A DNA stretch of 52,720 bases from Candidatus Andersenbacteria bacterium RIFCSPHIGHO2_02_FULL_46_16 (GTDB taxonomy: Bacteria; Patescibacteriota; Andersenbacteria; UBA10190), in contig MHHQ01000020.1 of the NCBI GenBank assembly GCA_001817065.1, forward strand, positions 1 through 52,720. The letters are read 5' to 3'. A model generated the notes under the pieces. It was not told the DNA's origin and did not search any database. It was given only the letters and a program-made list of their open reading frames with translations. Below are positions 13,264 through 23,350 of this stretch, in pieces; the stretch's first letter is position 1; each line of letters begins with the position of its first letter. Position numbers and translations under genes: made by a program.

Positions 13264-13351
13264 ATAATAATTTGTGGTTCTTTTAATGTTAGTTAGAATC
13301 CAGTCACTATAGTTTGCAACTTTCTCGCGACCTAACAATAGGAGAGAAAAA

Positions 13352-13507
13352 ATGTTGACCAAGAAGGATTTACTGAAGGCATACTTTCACGAACAACAGC
13401 AAGACATTGTGCCAGGGGAAGGCGTAGCAATTTGTTGTATCGGCCTGGTTAGTTTGTGTGCAGCATGTGTTGGTTTTATAAAACTCGTGCAATACCTCTG
13501 GTTCTAA
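13352..13507 (+). CDS. 51-aa single-TM microprotein
   Basis: ATG after AGGAGAG Shine-Dalgarno; MLTKKDLLKAYFHEQQQDIVPGEGVAICCIGLVSLCAACVGFIKLVQYLWF*. Confidence 0.5.
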   Translation: MLTKKDLLKAYFHEQQQDIVPGEGVAICCIGLVSLCAACVGFIKLVQYLWF

Positions 13508-13613
13508 GAAATCCCAACCATCCCCCAGCCGCCCCTTAAACAGTCGTGGCTTTTTTCTTTTTCTCAGCAAAGAGTAATTCTGCGTAGCAGGGTTACTCTT
13601 TGCGAAAGAAAAA

Positions 13614-13658
13614 GAATCCCTCCGAAGCCCCGCCAATGGCGGGGCTTCGGAGGGATTC
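13614..13658. repeat. 21-bp perfect palindromic hairpin, 3-nt loop
   Basis: GAATCCCTCCGAAGCCCCGCC-AAT-GGCGGGGCTTCGGAGGGATTC. Confidence 0.9.
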
Positions 13659-13779
13659 AGTGTCAAGCAATTTGCAGATAACTAGCGGCTCGCGCCATGA
13701 ATGTGTACGAAATAACAACTCTTCCGGCTTGTCGTCAGTAGCCTTGTCCTGAAGGGATCCTGTAGAAAGCGAAGGATGG

Positions 13780-14775
13780 TCATCCCACTGTTGCCGGGGC
13801 GATGCCTGCGTCATATGTCTCCAGCATCTCCTCAGCCGTTTTAAACCACTTAATTTCTTCTCGACCACGCCACCATGACATCTGGCGTCGCGCATATTTC
13901 ATATTACGTCTAATCATCTCGTTTTTGTCTGGTACTTGGTAGTAATTAATAGTTTTTAGTAAAGGTAAACCTATTCCGTATTTATCTATTAATTTCTGCT
14001 TTTCTTCTACTAATCCAATATCTAACATCTGTTGTACTCTGGTCGTTATATTGTCTCGAAGAGTCTCCCAGCCAGGGAACAATCCATACATTTCAACCTC
14101 ATACAGACATTCACCTTTTTTTCTCATCTCAGAAAAAGGCCGGCCAGTTGCTTCAATCACTTCCAAAGCTCTAATAATGCGTCGGGCATGGTTGGCTTGT
14201 ACAAACAGAGCCGCTTTAGGATCAACCTTAATTAATTGTTTATATAGTTCTTCCACGGTTTGCGCAGCTAGCTTACTTCGTCTTTCATCATCTTTTGGTA
14301 CGGCTGGAATGTTGTAGGCGCGCACAACACTATCGACGTAAAGCATGGTGCCGCCTGCTAATATTGGCGTCATGTGTTGGTCAATGATAGTGTCAATCGT
14401 TTGATAAGCCGCCGCCTGCCACTCAGTGAGCGACATTTCCTCGTTTGGCCGGCGAATGTTAATTAAGTAGTGTTTAATACCGTTTATCTTATCCGGAAGT
14501 AATATGTGATGCGGCACTTGCCCCTTGCCCGACTTATCATCCGCATCCATCTGGTCTAGGTTAGGTTTGGCCGTACCGATGTCCATCCCTGTATAGACCT
14601 GTCTCGAATCGGCTGACACTATAGCGCCGTTTATTTTGTTGGCCAACCTAATCGCGGCCGTTGTTTTGCCTGATGCTGTCGGCCCTAAAATCACTACTAG
14701 CTTCGCCCGTGAGTATGTCATGCGTTCATTTAGCCTAGTTAACGCAATATCGTCAACTCCTTCCAAGGTAATCAC
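13780..14775 (-). CDS. miaA: tRNA dimethylallyltransferase
   Basis: VVILGPTASGKTTAAIRLA, VSADSRQVYTGMDIGTAKP. Confidence 0.95.
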   Translation of the reverse strand: MITLEGVDDIALTRLNERMTYSRAKLVVILGPTASGKTTAAIRLANKINGAIVSADSRQVYTGMDIGTAKPNLDQMDADDKSGKGQVPHHILLPDKINGIKHYLINIRRPNEEMSLTEWQAAAYQTIDTIIDQHMTPILAGGTMLYVDSVVRAYNIPAVPKDDERRSKLAAQTVEELYKQLIKVDPKAALFVQANHARRIIRALEVIEATGRPFSEMRKKGECLYEVEMYGLFPGWETLRDNITTRVQQMLDIGLVEEKQKLIDKYGIGLPLLKTINYYQVPDKNEMIRRNMKYARRQMSWWRGREEIKWFKTAEEMLETYDAGIAPATVG

Positions 14776-14854
14776 AACCAGTAATTAACGCCCATGTACG
14801 AAATGGTGGATAAGAGAGTATTATAAAAGAGATTAAGCTACTGACTACTTAACT

Positions 14855-15490
14855 ATGTCTAAACTATTGATCCTTTTTCTGGCGGCTATTCTAGCAGTAT
14901 TAATCTTGACCGGTATTGTTGAAATAAAGTTTCATCCGCAAGAGTATGTTAATATCCCGGCGCTCACTAATAATATACTCAACGAGAAAACTACATTGGA
15001 AAAGGCGCGTACTTATACAGTCGCCATTAAGCGCAAAGCGGAACTGTTTATAGTGCAGGACAAAGAGAAAAGACTAGTCTTGTCATTATTGTATGTTAAA
15101 ACCGACGCCGAGCGGCTCAAGGACATGATTGATAAAAAGGTGTCCGCACCAGCTTTACTGCCGCAAGCCGAGTTGCTTGTTAGCAGCATCGATCTTGTCC
15201 GTAAAAATGCCGAGAAAGCACCCGTCGAAGTAGTGGCTAACCTAAAAGCTGAATCTAGTAAGTCGTTTGCGATTGCTCAAGAAGCACTAAGCGGCCTGCA
15301 AGGACAATATGAACAATTCGAAACAATCCATAGCGAGTTTACCCGCTTAACCCAATCCCTTGAATCGCAAATTGGCCAGCTGGGTCTTAACGCCGATGAC
15401 CAAGCAGCGAATCAAGACGTCATTCCCAATCCCAATACCACCGACGTTCAACTCACCCCGTCAGCCAACAACATACCCCTGAAATTCTAA
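14855..15490 (+). CDS. hypothetical membrane-anchored helical protein (DUF5667-like)
   Basis: N-terminal TM then long amphipathic helices; family assignment tentative. Confidence 0.5.
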   Translation: MSKLLILFLAAILAVLILTGIVEIKFHPQEYVNIPALTNNILNEKTTLEKARTYTVAIKRKAELFIVQDKEKRLVLSLLYVKTDAERLKDMIDKKVSAPALLPQAELLVSSIDLVRKNAEKAPVEVVANLKAESSKSFAIAQEALSGLQGQYEQFETIHSEFTRLTQSLESQIGQLGLNADDQAANQDVIPNPNTTDVQLTPSANNIPLKF

Positions 15491-15501
15491 TTTCTCAAAT
15501 G

Positions 15502-17247
15502 TTACTTCCGGTCTTTTATTTCCTGGACCAACTCTGCTTTGATCTGTGCTAAAGCACTCAATCCCTGATCGCCAGCTTCTCGTCTTCTGACCGCTACTTT
15601 TTTCTCCTCCTCCTCCTTTTTTCCGATTATTAACATCACTGGTACCTTCAGTACCTGCGCTTCGCGAATCTTTTTCCCAATACTCTCGGCGCGGTCATCT
15701 ACCTCAACTCGAATATTTGCTGCGCGAAGCTCCGTCGTTACTTGGTTTGCATACGGCAGCTGGTTGTCTGATATCGGTAAGACCTTAACTTGAGTAGGGG
15801 ATAACCACAGTGGTAGTGCTCCCGCATAATGCTCTAACAAAATAGCCATAAACCTTTCTACTGATCCCAAAATTGCCCGGTGAATCATCACCACTCGTTT
15901 TTTATCACCCTGCTTATCCGTATAGGTTAGATCAAACCTGGCAGGTAGATTAAAATCCAGCTGAATAGTTGCTAGTTGCCAATCGCGTCCGAGAGCATCT
16001 TGCGCAATAAAATCAATTTTCGGTCCATAGAAAGCGGCTTCACCTTCTTCTTCCACATAATCAGCTTGTTTCTTATCCAATATATTGCGCAACGCATCTT
16101 GTGCTTTTTCCCACACCTCCACCGTACCAAGGTACTTCTCTGGCTTTTTTGCATCCCACAACGACAAACGCGGCCGCAGCTTGAAAGAAAAAGCGCTATA
16201 AAATTCTATAATAATATTATAAATAGTTTCCATTTCCGCTTCCACCTGTTCCGTTGTGCAAAAAACATGGGCATCGTCCTGGGTTAAAGCCCGTACCCGT
16301 GACAGTCCCTGCAATTCGCCCGCCTGTTCATCCCGATAACAAACTGTGACTTCGCTGTAGCGCAGCGGCAAATCTCGGTAGCTGCGCGGTTGACTGGCAT
16401 AAATTTGCGTGTGATGCGGACAGTTCATTGGCTTCATGACAAACCCAGTATCGCTCGCGCCTTTCACATGGAATAAATCATCTTTAAACTTTTCCCAGTG
16501 TCCGCTCGTCTCATAAAGCTCTTTTTTTGTGATATGAGGAATAAAAACTCGCTCATAACCGCATGGCTCTTGTAATGACTGCACAAAATCTTCTAATTGG
16601 CGGCGTATCAATGTTCCGCGTGGTGTAAATAGTGGTAAACCTGGTCCGACTAGGGGAGAGAAAGTAAACAAATCTAATTCTTGGCCAATTTTACGATGGT
16701 CTCTTTTCTTTGCTTCCGCTAACAATGCTGAATACTCACTCAATTCTTGTTTAGTCTCGAACAACACCCCAAAAATTCGTTGTAATTGCGAGTTGCTTTC
16801 TTTTCCCTGCCAATATACCCCGGATAAATGCGTTAATTTAAATTTACCGATCTTACTAGTTGATTCAACATGCCCTCCCTCGCATAGGGTGACAAACCAG
16901 CCCTCGCCCATATCTGACACACCCACCGTATCACCCTCAATTTGCTCAATTAATTCTAATTTATAAGGATCGTCCTTAAACAATTTACGCGCTTCATCTT
17001 TATTAACCTCGCGTTGAACAATCGGTAAATTCCTCTTTCTTATTTCCTTCATCTTCTTTTCCAGTTTCGCCAAATCCTGCTCAGTCCAAGTTTCCTCTAC
17101 TTGTACATCATGAAAAAAGCCATTCTCTGTGGTTGGTCCCACCCCCAGTTTGGTATCAGGCTTGAGCTCCCTCGAGGCCGCCGCCAAAACATGCGCTGCC
17201 GTATGCCTCATTTTTACCAGCCTTTCATTTGGTTTTAGCTTAGCCAT
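15502..17247 (-). CDS. thrS: threonyl-tRNA synthetase (lacks N-terminal TGS domain)
   Basis: MRHTAAHVLAAA, MKPMNCPHHTQIY, LPLRYSE, VMIHRAILGSVERF. Confidence 0.96.
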   Translation of the reverse strand: MAKLKPNERLVKMRHTAAHVLAAASRELKPDTKLGVGPTTENGFFHDVQVEETWTEQDLAKLEKKMKEIRKRNLPIVQREVNKDEARKLFKDDPYKLELIEQIEGDTVGVSDMGEGWFVTLCEGGHVESTSKIGKFKLTHLSGVYWQGKESNSQLQRIFGVLFETKQELSEYSALLAEAKKRDHRKIGQELDLFTFSPLVGPGLPLFTPRGTLIRRQLEDFVQSLQEPCGYERVFIPHITKKELYETSGHWEKFKDDLFHVKGASDTGFVMKPMNCPHHTQIYASQPRSYRDLPLRYSEVTVCYRDEQAGELQGLSRVRALTQDDAHVFCTTEQVEAEMETIYNIIIEFYSAFSFKLRPRLSLWDAKKPEKYLGTVEVWEKAQDALRNILDKKQADYVEEEGEAAFYGPKIDFIAQDALGRDWQLATIQLDFNLPARFDLTYTDKQGDKKRVVMIHRAILGSVERFMAILLEHYAGALPLWLSPTQVKVLPISDNQLPYANQVTTELRAANIRVEVDDRAESIGKKIREAQVLKVPVMLIIGKKEEEEKKVAVRRREAGDQGLSALAQIKAELVQEIKDRK

Positions 17248-17325
17248 AGATCAATTACTTTTATCATTGTAGCTCACTCCTGACAATGGCAGAAGCAAAC
17301 AGTACAAATCTTCTCAACTATAGAC

Positions 17326-17456
17326 ATCACATCATGAAATGTCACTGCAGAATAAGCGGGTGGCGGCGCGGGGGTCCCCCACCGAGCGCCAGCAGCCCTG
17401 AGCTTGTCGAAGGGCGATGCCGTCGGGTGGGGGAGCAGCTCCGACAGGACCCGCAG
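17326..17456. repeat. GC-rich structured repeat, copy A
   Basis: homologous to the reverse complement of 43347-43504 (shared GCGGGTGGCGGCGCGGGGG...CCGTCGGGTGGGGG); carries CCCTGAGCTTGTCGAAGGG at 17396-17414. Confidence 0.8.
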
Positions 17457-17482
17457 TTTATATTCGTTTTCACTCAACTTCT

Positions 17483-18634
17483 CTATTTATTTTCTACGAC
17501 AATCTCCACCGCCCCGTTTCTAGCGGGCATAACCGTCGCCCAAAAAGGCGTTAGTTCCACCGCCACCTCCCCGATACCAGGCAATTGTTTAAGCTTTTCA
17601 TGCACTTCCTCCCGCGTTAAACCTGCTAAATTATCTGCCTTAAAAATTGTCGCTCCTAATTTAGCTGAAAATAAGCCGGTTAACGATCCCTCGACCAAGG
17701 CTTCGCCTCTCTCCCAATCCCGTCGCAGCATCACTACTTTAAACGACTGTGGATCATACTCAATAAATTCTTGCTGCGCTTCAACCGTCGATCGCAACTT
17801 CAAAAGCGTCAGGCCTAGTAGATCATTCTCATCCAGTAAAAAAGCCTGACCGGCGACTTTGCCTACCACTTCAAAGTCACTAGCACTACTGCCTACTGGT
17901 ACCGCTGTCTCTAGCTCGCTCTTATAACCAATAAAGTCTTCGTGTAGCGCCGCTCCTCCCGCTGCTGAAGTTAACATCCCTCTAACACGCTCCGCCAACT
18001 GGACTTCTAGCTTCTCTTTCTCCTGGTCTATCTCCTCGCTGGTTAGCGGCTTATCAACAGCCACCCCACCACTGAATGACTGGCTGCTTTCGCCATAAAC
18101 CGCGTCCTGCAAAGACATAGGGAGTTTATCCACCACAAATCGGCCCGGTTTTACATTGCCTGCTGCTCCTTTGTCCTTTGCCGTGACTATAATTCCCACC
18201 TTGCCTCGTGGCGGGATGGCCACGCCAGTATCAGTCAGAAAATAGGCACCTGATTCCTTGTGACGCAAATGCGTCTTCGGCAGTAGTTGTTGTTCCTCGT
18301 CTTGATCGTTATAAAGTGTCACTTTACCACGTGCAAAATCATCAAAGGTCACATCGGCTGACCGTTCTATAACTTTTTTTTCCGTCGCTTCTTTCTCCAA
18401 CATCTTGGCGGGCAGTTTGTAATGTACAAAATCAGGCTCCTTCACTGTTGCCGAAATCAAAATCTGCTGGTTAACTGTTTTATTCACAGTGGCTGGTGTA
18501 ATGGTCACGACCGCATGCGGTAAGTATAGATAAACTAAACCACCAAAAATTCCGCCGATGATAATGACCAACAGCAACACCGCCGCTGGATGCGGCAGCA
18601 ATAAAGACCATGATAATTTTTGGCTGGTTGTCAT
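17483..18634 (-). CDS. membrane-anchored baseplate J-like domain protein
   Basis: N-terminal TM then GKVTLYNDQDEEQQLLPKTHLRHKESGAYFLTDTGVAIPPRGKVGIIVTAKDKGAAGNV pattern. Confidence 0.6.
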   Translation of the reverse strand: MTTSQKLSWSLLLPHPAAVLLLVIIIGGIFGGLVYLYLPHAVVTITPATVNKTVNQQILISATVKEPDFVHYKLPAKMLEKEATEKKVIERSADVTFDDFARGKVTLYNDQDEEQQLLPKTHLRHKESGAYFLTDTGVAIPPRGKVGIIVTAKDKGAAGNVKPGRFVVDKLPMSLQDAVYGESSQSFSGGVAVDKPLTSEEIDQEKEKLEVQLAERVRGMLTSAAGGAALHEDFIGYKSELETAVPVGSSASDFEVVGKVAGQAFLLDENDLLGLTLLKLRSTVEAQQEFIEYDPQSFKVVMLRRDWERGEALVEGSLTGLFSAKLGATIFKADNLAGLTREEVHEKLKQLPGIGEVAVELTPFWATVMPARNGAVEIVVENK

Positions 18635-18636
18635 AA

Positions 18637-21600
18637 CTATCTAAACTGCAAAGATGCCGGACCCACTATTTTAGCTAATTTCATCGTCACATTTTCCTCC
18701 CGCGGCACTACATATGGCGTTTTAACTTGCTGCATACTTCCATCACGCTTCAGACGTAACTCCACCGCCAACCAATCCTTCGTATTCTTAGCCTGGCTCG
18801 AGCAATTAGTCAGTTCGGCCTTCAGTCGCTCTAAACCGACCTTATCGAGGTATGAGGGCAATATGATGACTAATAATTGCGCAGATTTAAGCGATACATC
18901 TTTTTTATGAGCCATCTGCGCCGGAGCATTCTGCTGCCAGTCCTTTAGCAACGCATCCGTCAGTTGCCAAACCTTATCCGCCAGAATTTTCATTTCACCG
19001 TCTTTATCGCTGAGCTTACCTTGTACAGCCAGCTTGGCACCTTCCACCCACAATTCGCTTGTTTGCTCTAATAATGAAGGGAAGACTAAAACCTCTGTCT
19101 TACCAGTTAAATCCTCTAGTTGAACAAATAGCATTGGCTTCGCACTTTTAGTGATTATTTTTGTTATTTTTATGATAATTCCAGCGACTCTTACCTGGCC
19201 GCCTGCCGCAAAATCACTGGCTAGTTCGAGCAATGGGACTGTAAAACCGGTCAGTTTTTTGTGCCAAGAGCTCAGCGGATGCTCTGAAAGGTACAAACCC
19301 AACAAATCCTTCTCCCAAGCCAAGAACTCATCTTTTGCGGCCGCTTCACTGGGCATTAATGCTACCGTCGGTTCCGCGAGCAGGACCGACTCGGTACTAA
19401 ATAGACCTTTCTGTCCGGTATCAATCTTGCGATGTAATGTTCGGTTAAACTCCAAAAGTTTATCCGTATTAGCCAGTATTTGCCCGCGCTCACCGCTAGC
19501 ATCAAAAGCTCCTACCTTAGCCATGCTTTCTACCGATTTTTTATTAAAATCTTTTGAGTTAACCCGCCGGAATATGTCAAATAAATCTTTATACGGTCCG
19601 TTGAGCTCTCTTTCTCTGATGACCGCCTCGACCACACCGCGCCCCACATTCTTTATCGCCCCTAATCCAAAACGAATATCTTTCCGGTTATTTCTTTTTT
19701 TAACTACCGTGAAGTCATAGCCGCTATAATTTATATCTGGCGGCAATACTTTTAATCCCATAGATAAGGCCTCGGCCACCTCAATGGCTTGTCGGTCAGT
19801 GTTCCCTTCGTCTGACGTAAGCAGCGCCGCCATGAATTCCGCTGGCCAATGGCTCTTCAGATAAGCCGTCTGATAAGCGATCATCGCGTAGCAAGCGGCA
19901 TGAGCTCGATTAAAACCGTAACGAGCAAATGGCTCAATAAAATCCCACGTCTGTTGGGCAGTTTTTCGCTCGATGCCTTTCTTGCTTATCGCTCCGTCGA
20001 TAAACTTCTCCCGCTGTTCTATCAATAATTTGCGAATCTTCTTACCCACTGCCTTACGCAGAATGTCTGCTTCTGCATAGGTGAATCCGGCAAACTGTCT
20101 AGCGATCTCTAGCACTTGGTCTTGTGTTACAATCACGCCATAAGTTTTCTCCAGTATCGGTTTCAACAGGGGATGTAAGTAGCTTATTTTCCGTCTACCA
20201 TGTTTGGCGTTAATAAAGTCCGGAATCAAATCCATCGGTCCGGGTCGATACAGCGCTACCATAGATATAATGTCCTCAAATTCCGATGGTTTTAACTCAC
20301 GCAGATACCTTTTCATGCCGGATGATTCTAATTGAAAAACACCTGTCGTTTTTCCTTCTTGTAGCAGTTGGTAGGTTAGCCCATCCTCCAGTGGTAAATT
20401 GTTAATATCCACTTCTTCCCCACTTGTTGCCTTAATGTATTGCAAGGCATTTTGAATAATGGTGAGGTTCTTCAAGCCCAAGAAATCCATCTTTAACAAA
20501 CCCAACGCTTCTACGTGATTCATGGCATATTGCGTAACGATCTGCGGTTGTTCGCTTTTGCTGGTGCTGGCCAACTGCAAAGGCAAATGGTCGGTTAGCG
20601 GTTTCTCCGTTATCACCACACCCGCTGCATGGGTGGAGGCATGCCGGCAAACCCCTTCCAATTTTCGCGCTGTGTCTACTAGTCTTTTGACTTGCGGATC
20701 ACTGTCATACATTTCTTTTAATTCGCTGTTCGGCGTGAGGGCTTCCTCAAAGTTAGTGAACATCGGTATAACTTTTGCCACCTGATCGCAAAAGGCATAG
20801 GGAAAACCTAATGCCCGTCCGGTATCACGAACAGCTGCCCTTGCCGCCATTGTACCGAAGGTGATTATCTGTGCCACATGATCACGGCCGTATTTTTCTC
20901 GCACATATTCCAGTACTTCATCGCGCCGGTCGTCAGCAAAATCAAGGTCGATATCCGGCATCGATACTCTTTCGGGGTTCAAAAAACGCTCAAATAGTAA
21001 ATTGTAACGCAACGGGTCTAGTCCGGTGATATTTGTCAGATACGAAACGATGCTGCCAGCAGCGCTGCCGCGGCCTGGCCCTACCAGTATGCCGCGCCGC
21101 TTTGCCTCATTAACAAAATCCTCCACGATCAGGAAATAAGAGGCAAAACCTGTTTTTGCAATTACTCCTAATTCATAATCCAATCGCTTAATGGCCGCCT
21201 CCTTCAATTGGGGCTCATAAATTTCTTCTAGTCTTTTGACGCAAATTTCGCGCAGGGCATTATCTGGTGTCTGACCGGCGGGTAGAGGATAACTGGGTAG
21301 TTTATTGACACCGAACTCAATATCAACTTGGCACATTTCTGTAATCCTTTGCGTGTTATCAATTACTTCCGGATGGTCTTTCCACGCTTCTTTCAGCTCA
21401 GCCTGACTTTTTAACGAATAATTTTCCCCCAACATGCATAAACGATCCTTGTCCTGGACAGTTTTTCCTGTCTGCACACAAACCAACACATCTTGGGCTT
21501 CAGCATCGTCCGGATGAATGTAATGGGAGTCACAGGTTGCTACGACCGGCAAATTATATTGTCGTCCATATTTCAGTAGAGCGTCATTAATAATCGCTTG

Positions 21601-22149
21601 ACCGGCTAAGCTGGGGTGATGTTGTACTTCCAGAAAAAACCGGTCCCTCCCAAACACCTCAATGTGCCACTCAATCAATCTCTTGGTCTCCTCCTCTTGT
21701 TTATTGATAATTGATTTCGCAATGTCACCATTCATGCAGCCGGATAGCACTACCAACCCTTCTTGATGCTCCTGCAGTAATTCGTAATCAATGCGTGGTT
21801 TATAGTAATAACCCTCTAAATGCGCTTTTGATGTCAGCTTGATCAGATTCTGGTAACCGGCATTGTTTTGAGCCAGCAACGTAATATGACGGGGACTCAT
21901 ATCAATCTTCCCTCGCTTATTCAGCCTGCCCTTGGGTGCTATATATGCTTCAAGCCCCAAGATTGGCTTAACGCCGGCTTCGGTGGCGCAGCGGTAGAAA
22001 TCAATCACCCCATACATTACTCCATGATCCGTTAACGCTAAGGCCTCCATCCCCAGTTCCTTCACTTGTTCTACTAATGCATTAATTTTCCCCAGCCCAT
22101 CCAGTAGGGAGTAGTGTGAATGTACGTGTAAATGAGTGAAATCAGGCAT
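18637..22149 (-). CDS. dnaE: DNA polymerase III subunit alpha
   Basis: PHP start FTHLHVHSHYSLLDG; PDIDLDFADDRRDEV; GPGRGSAAGSIVSY. Confidence 0.97.
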   Translation of the reverse strand: MPDFTHLHVHSHYSLLDGLGKINALVEQVKELGMEALALTDHGVMYGVIDFYRCATEAGVKPILGLEAYIAPKGRLNKRGKIDMSPRHITLLAQNNAGYQNLIKLTSKAHLEGYYYKPRIDYELLQEHQEGLVVLSGCMNGDIAKSIINKQEEETKRLIEWHIEVFGRDRFFLEVQHHPSLAGQAIINDALLKYGRQYNLPVVATCDSHYIHPDDAEAQDVLVCVQTGKTVQDKDRLCMLGENYSLKSQAELKEAWKDHPEVIDNTQRITEMCQVDIEFGVNKLPSYPLPAGQTPDNALREICVKRLEEIYEPQLKEAAIKRLDYELGVIAKTGFASYFLIVEDFVNEAKRRGILVGPGRGSAAGSIVSYLTNITGLDPLRYNLLFERFLNPERVSMPDIDLDFADDRRDEVLEYVREKYGRDHVAQIITFGTMAARAAVRDTGRALGFPYAFCDQVAKVIPMFTNFEEALTPNSELKEMYDSDPQVKRLVDTARKLEGVCRHASTHAAGVVITEKPLTDHLPLQLASTSKSEQPQIVTQYAMNHVEALGLLKMDFLGLKNLTIIQNALQYIKATSGEEVDINNLPLEDGLTYQLLQEGKTTGVFQLESSGMKRYLRELKPSEFEDIISMVALYRPGPMDLIPDFINAKHGRRKISYLHPLLKPILEKTYGVIVTQDQVLEIARQFAGFTYAEADILRKAVGKKIRKLLIEQREKFIDGAISKKGIERKTAQQTWDFIEPFARYGFNRAHAACYAMIAYQTAYLKSHWPAEFMAALLTSDEGNTDRQAIEVAEALSMGLKVLPPDINYSGYDFTVVKKRNNRKDIRFGLGAIKNVGRGVVEAVIRERELNGPYKDLFDIFRRVNSKDFNKKSVESMAKVGAFDASGERGQILANTDKLLEFNRTLHRKIDTGQKGLFSTESVLLAEPTVALMPSEAAAKDEFLAWEKDLLGLYLSEHPLSSWHKKLTGFTVPLLELASDFAAGGQVRVAGIIIKITKIITKSAKPMLFVQLEDLTGKTEVLVFPSLLEQTSELWVEGAKLAVQGKLSDKDGEMKILADKVWQLTDALLKDWQQNAPAQMAHKKDVSLKSAQLLVIILPSYLDKVGLERLKAELTNCSSQAKNTKDWLAVELRLKRDGSMQQVKTPYVVPREENVTMKLAKIVGPASLQFR

Positions 22150-22439
22150 GTATTAACTTTGGCTAGCCCATTAGTATAACCCATCAAACTGCAGCACGCT
22201 AAAGAAATCACCTAGCTTCCGGTTGTAATAGAGGTCTCCGTTGCATAAATTAGCAGCGGTTCTGCTTATTCGCGCAGCACCACGTCGCATCATCACCACT
22301 CCAGCGTTACTTCCTTCGTATGGACAGATTCAATACTTCTGGCCAGTTTATCCCAGTTATATACCCCTTAAACCTCTAAAAAGGTATCATCGAAATAAGT
22401 GCTAGTTACTAATTACTAATTACTGATTAATATATATAT

Positions 22440-23234
22440 ATGATTGCTATCCGTCGTATCATCAAACAAAGCATCTACGTTGCACTTAGTCTTGGATTAA
22501 TAGCTCTGGTGTTATTTATTGTCATCATCCCTTCTATGAATCTTTTCCGTCGTGACCCGGCGCCACCACCACCACCTCGAGAATCCATCATCATAGAAAG
22601 CGTAGATACTATTACTCATGATAGCACTATCGATCTCATCGCTCGTGTCCGTAACCCCAACCCGCGGGCTGGTGTTCCTGATTACACCCTCGTCTTCATC
22701 TTATTAGACGAAGATGGACAGGAGATCACCACCATTTCCCAACCCACCTATCTTCTCCCGGGCAGTTTGAAATACGTCGCCGTTCTTGATGTAGCTGTCA
22801 CTCAACCCATCGATCGCGTTCGCGTCGAACAACCGAACGACCCAGTCTTTACTAACGTCAATTTGGATTCGGCTTCACCCTCTTTTAGTTCATTTTTACG
22901 CGAGCGGAACATCAAAGATATGGGTAATCAGCGGTATGAAATCCAGGTTGGCATGGTTACCAACGCCGGCAACTTTGGTTATCGCCACGTCGACATTGTT
23001 GGCATCGGCTTTGATGCCGCCAACCATGTCGTCGGGGTGGGCAAGACTTTTGCCGGTGAGCTTAAAGCCGGCGAACAGCGTGAATTCACTCTCCAATGGC
23101 CGTTGCCGTTTTCTGATACCGCTAAAGTCATCGTCTTGCCTGATACCAATATTTATAGCGAGGATAATATTCTACCTGTGACAGGCGACCCCGGTCGCCT
23201 CCGTGAGCAAGCGACTGTTGAACCGCAGCAGTAG
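22440..23234 (+). CDS. hypothetical membrane-anchored protein
   Basis: N-terminal TM and beta-rich extracellular domain; start follows TTACTAATTACTAATTACTGATTA leader. Confidence 0.55.
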   Translation: MIAIRRIIKQSIYVALSLGLIALVLFIVIIPSMNLFRRDPAPPPPPRESIIIESVDTITHDSTIDLIARVRNPNPRAGVPDYTLVFILLDEDGQEITTISQPTYLLPGSLKYVAVLDVAVTQPIDRVRVEQPNDPVFTNVNLDSASPSFSSFLRERNIKDMGNQRYEIQVGMVTNAGNFGYRHVDIVGIGFDAANHVVGVGKTFAGELKAGEQREFTLQWPLPFSDTAKVIVLPDTNIYSEDNILPVTGDPGRLREQATVEPQQ

Positions 23235-23350
23235 CTCATCTCTACTATCCTTGTGCCGGTCGTCAACATTTATCAATGTATTATTTATTAAACACGAGCG
23301 ACTTTCCTCTGGCTTTGGTGTTTTTTCACGCTTGTCAGCAGTAACCGTCT

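Noticed and set aside
13593-13895. 100-aa minus ORF downstream of miaA
   Set aside because: Overlaps miaA in another frame and runs through the perfect hairpin; not supported as coding.
17286-17849. 187-aa plus-strand ORF including ...SASSPELVEGRCRRVGE...
   Set aside because: Antisense to the baseplate J-like gene and running through the GC-rich repeat; PELVEG is the translation of the common CCTGAGCTTGTCGAAGG palindrome.
19151-19720. 189-aa ORF antisense to dnaE
   Set aside because: Low-complexity Ser-rich translation opposite a strongly conserved gene; typical shadow ORF.
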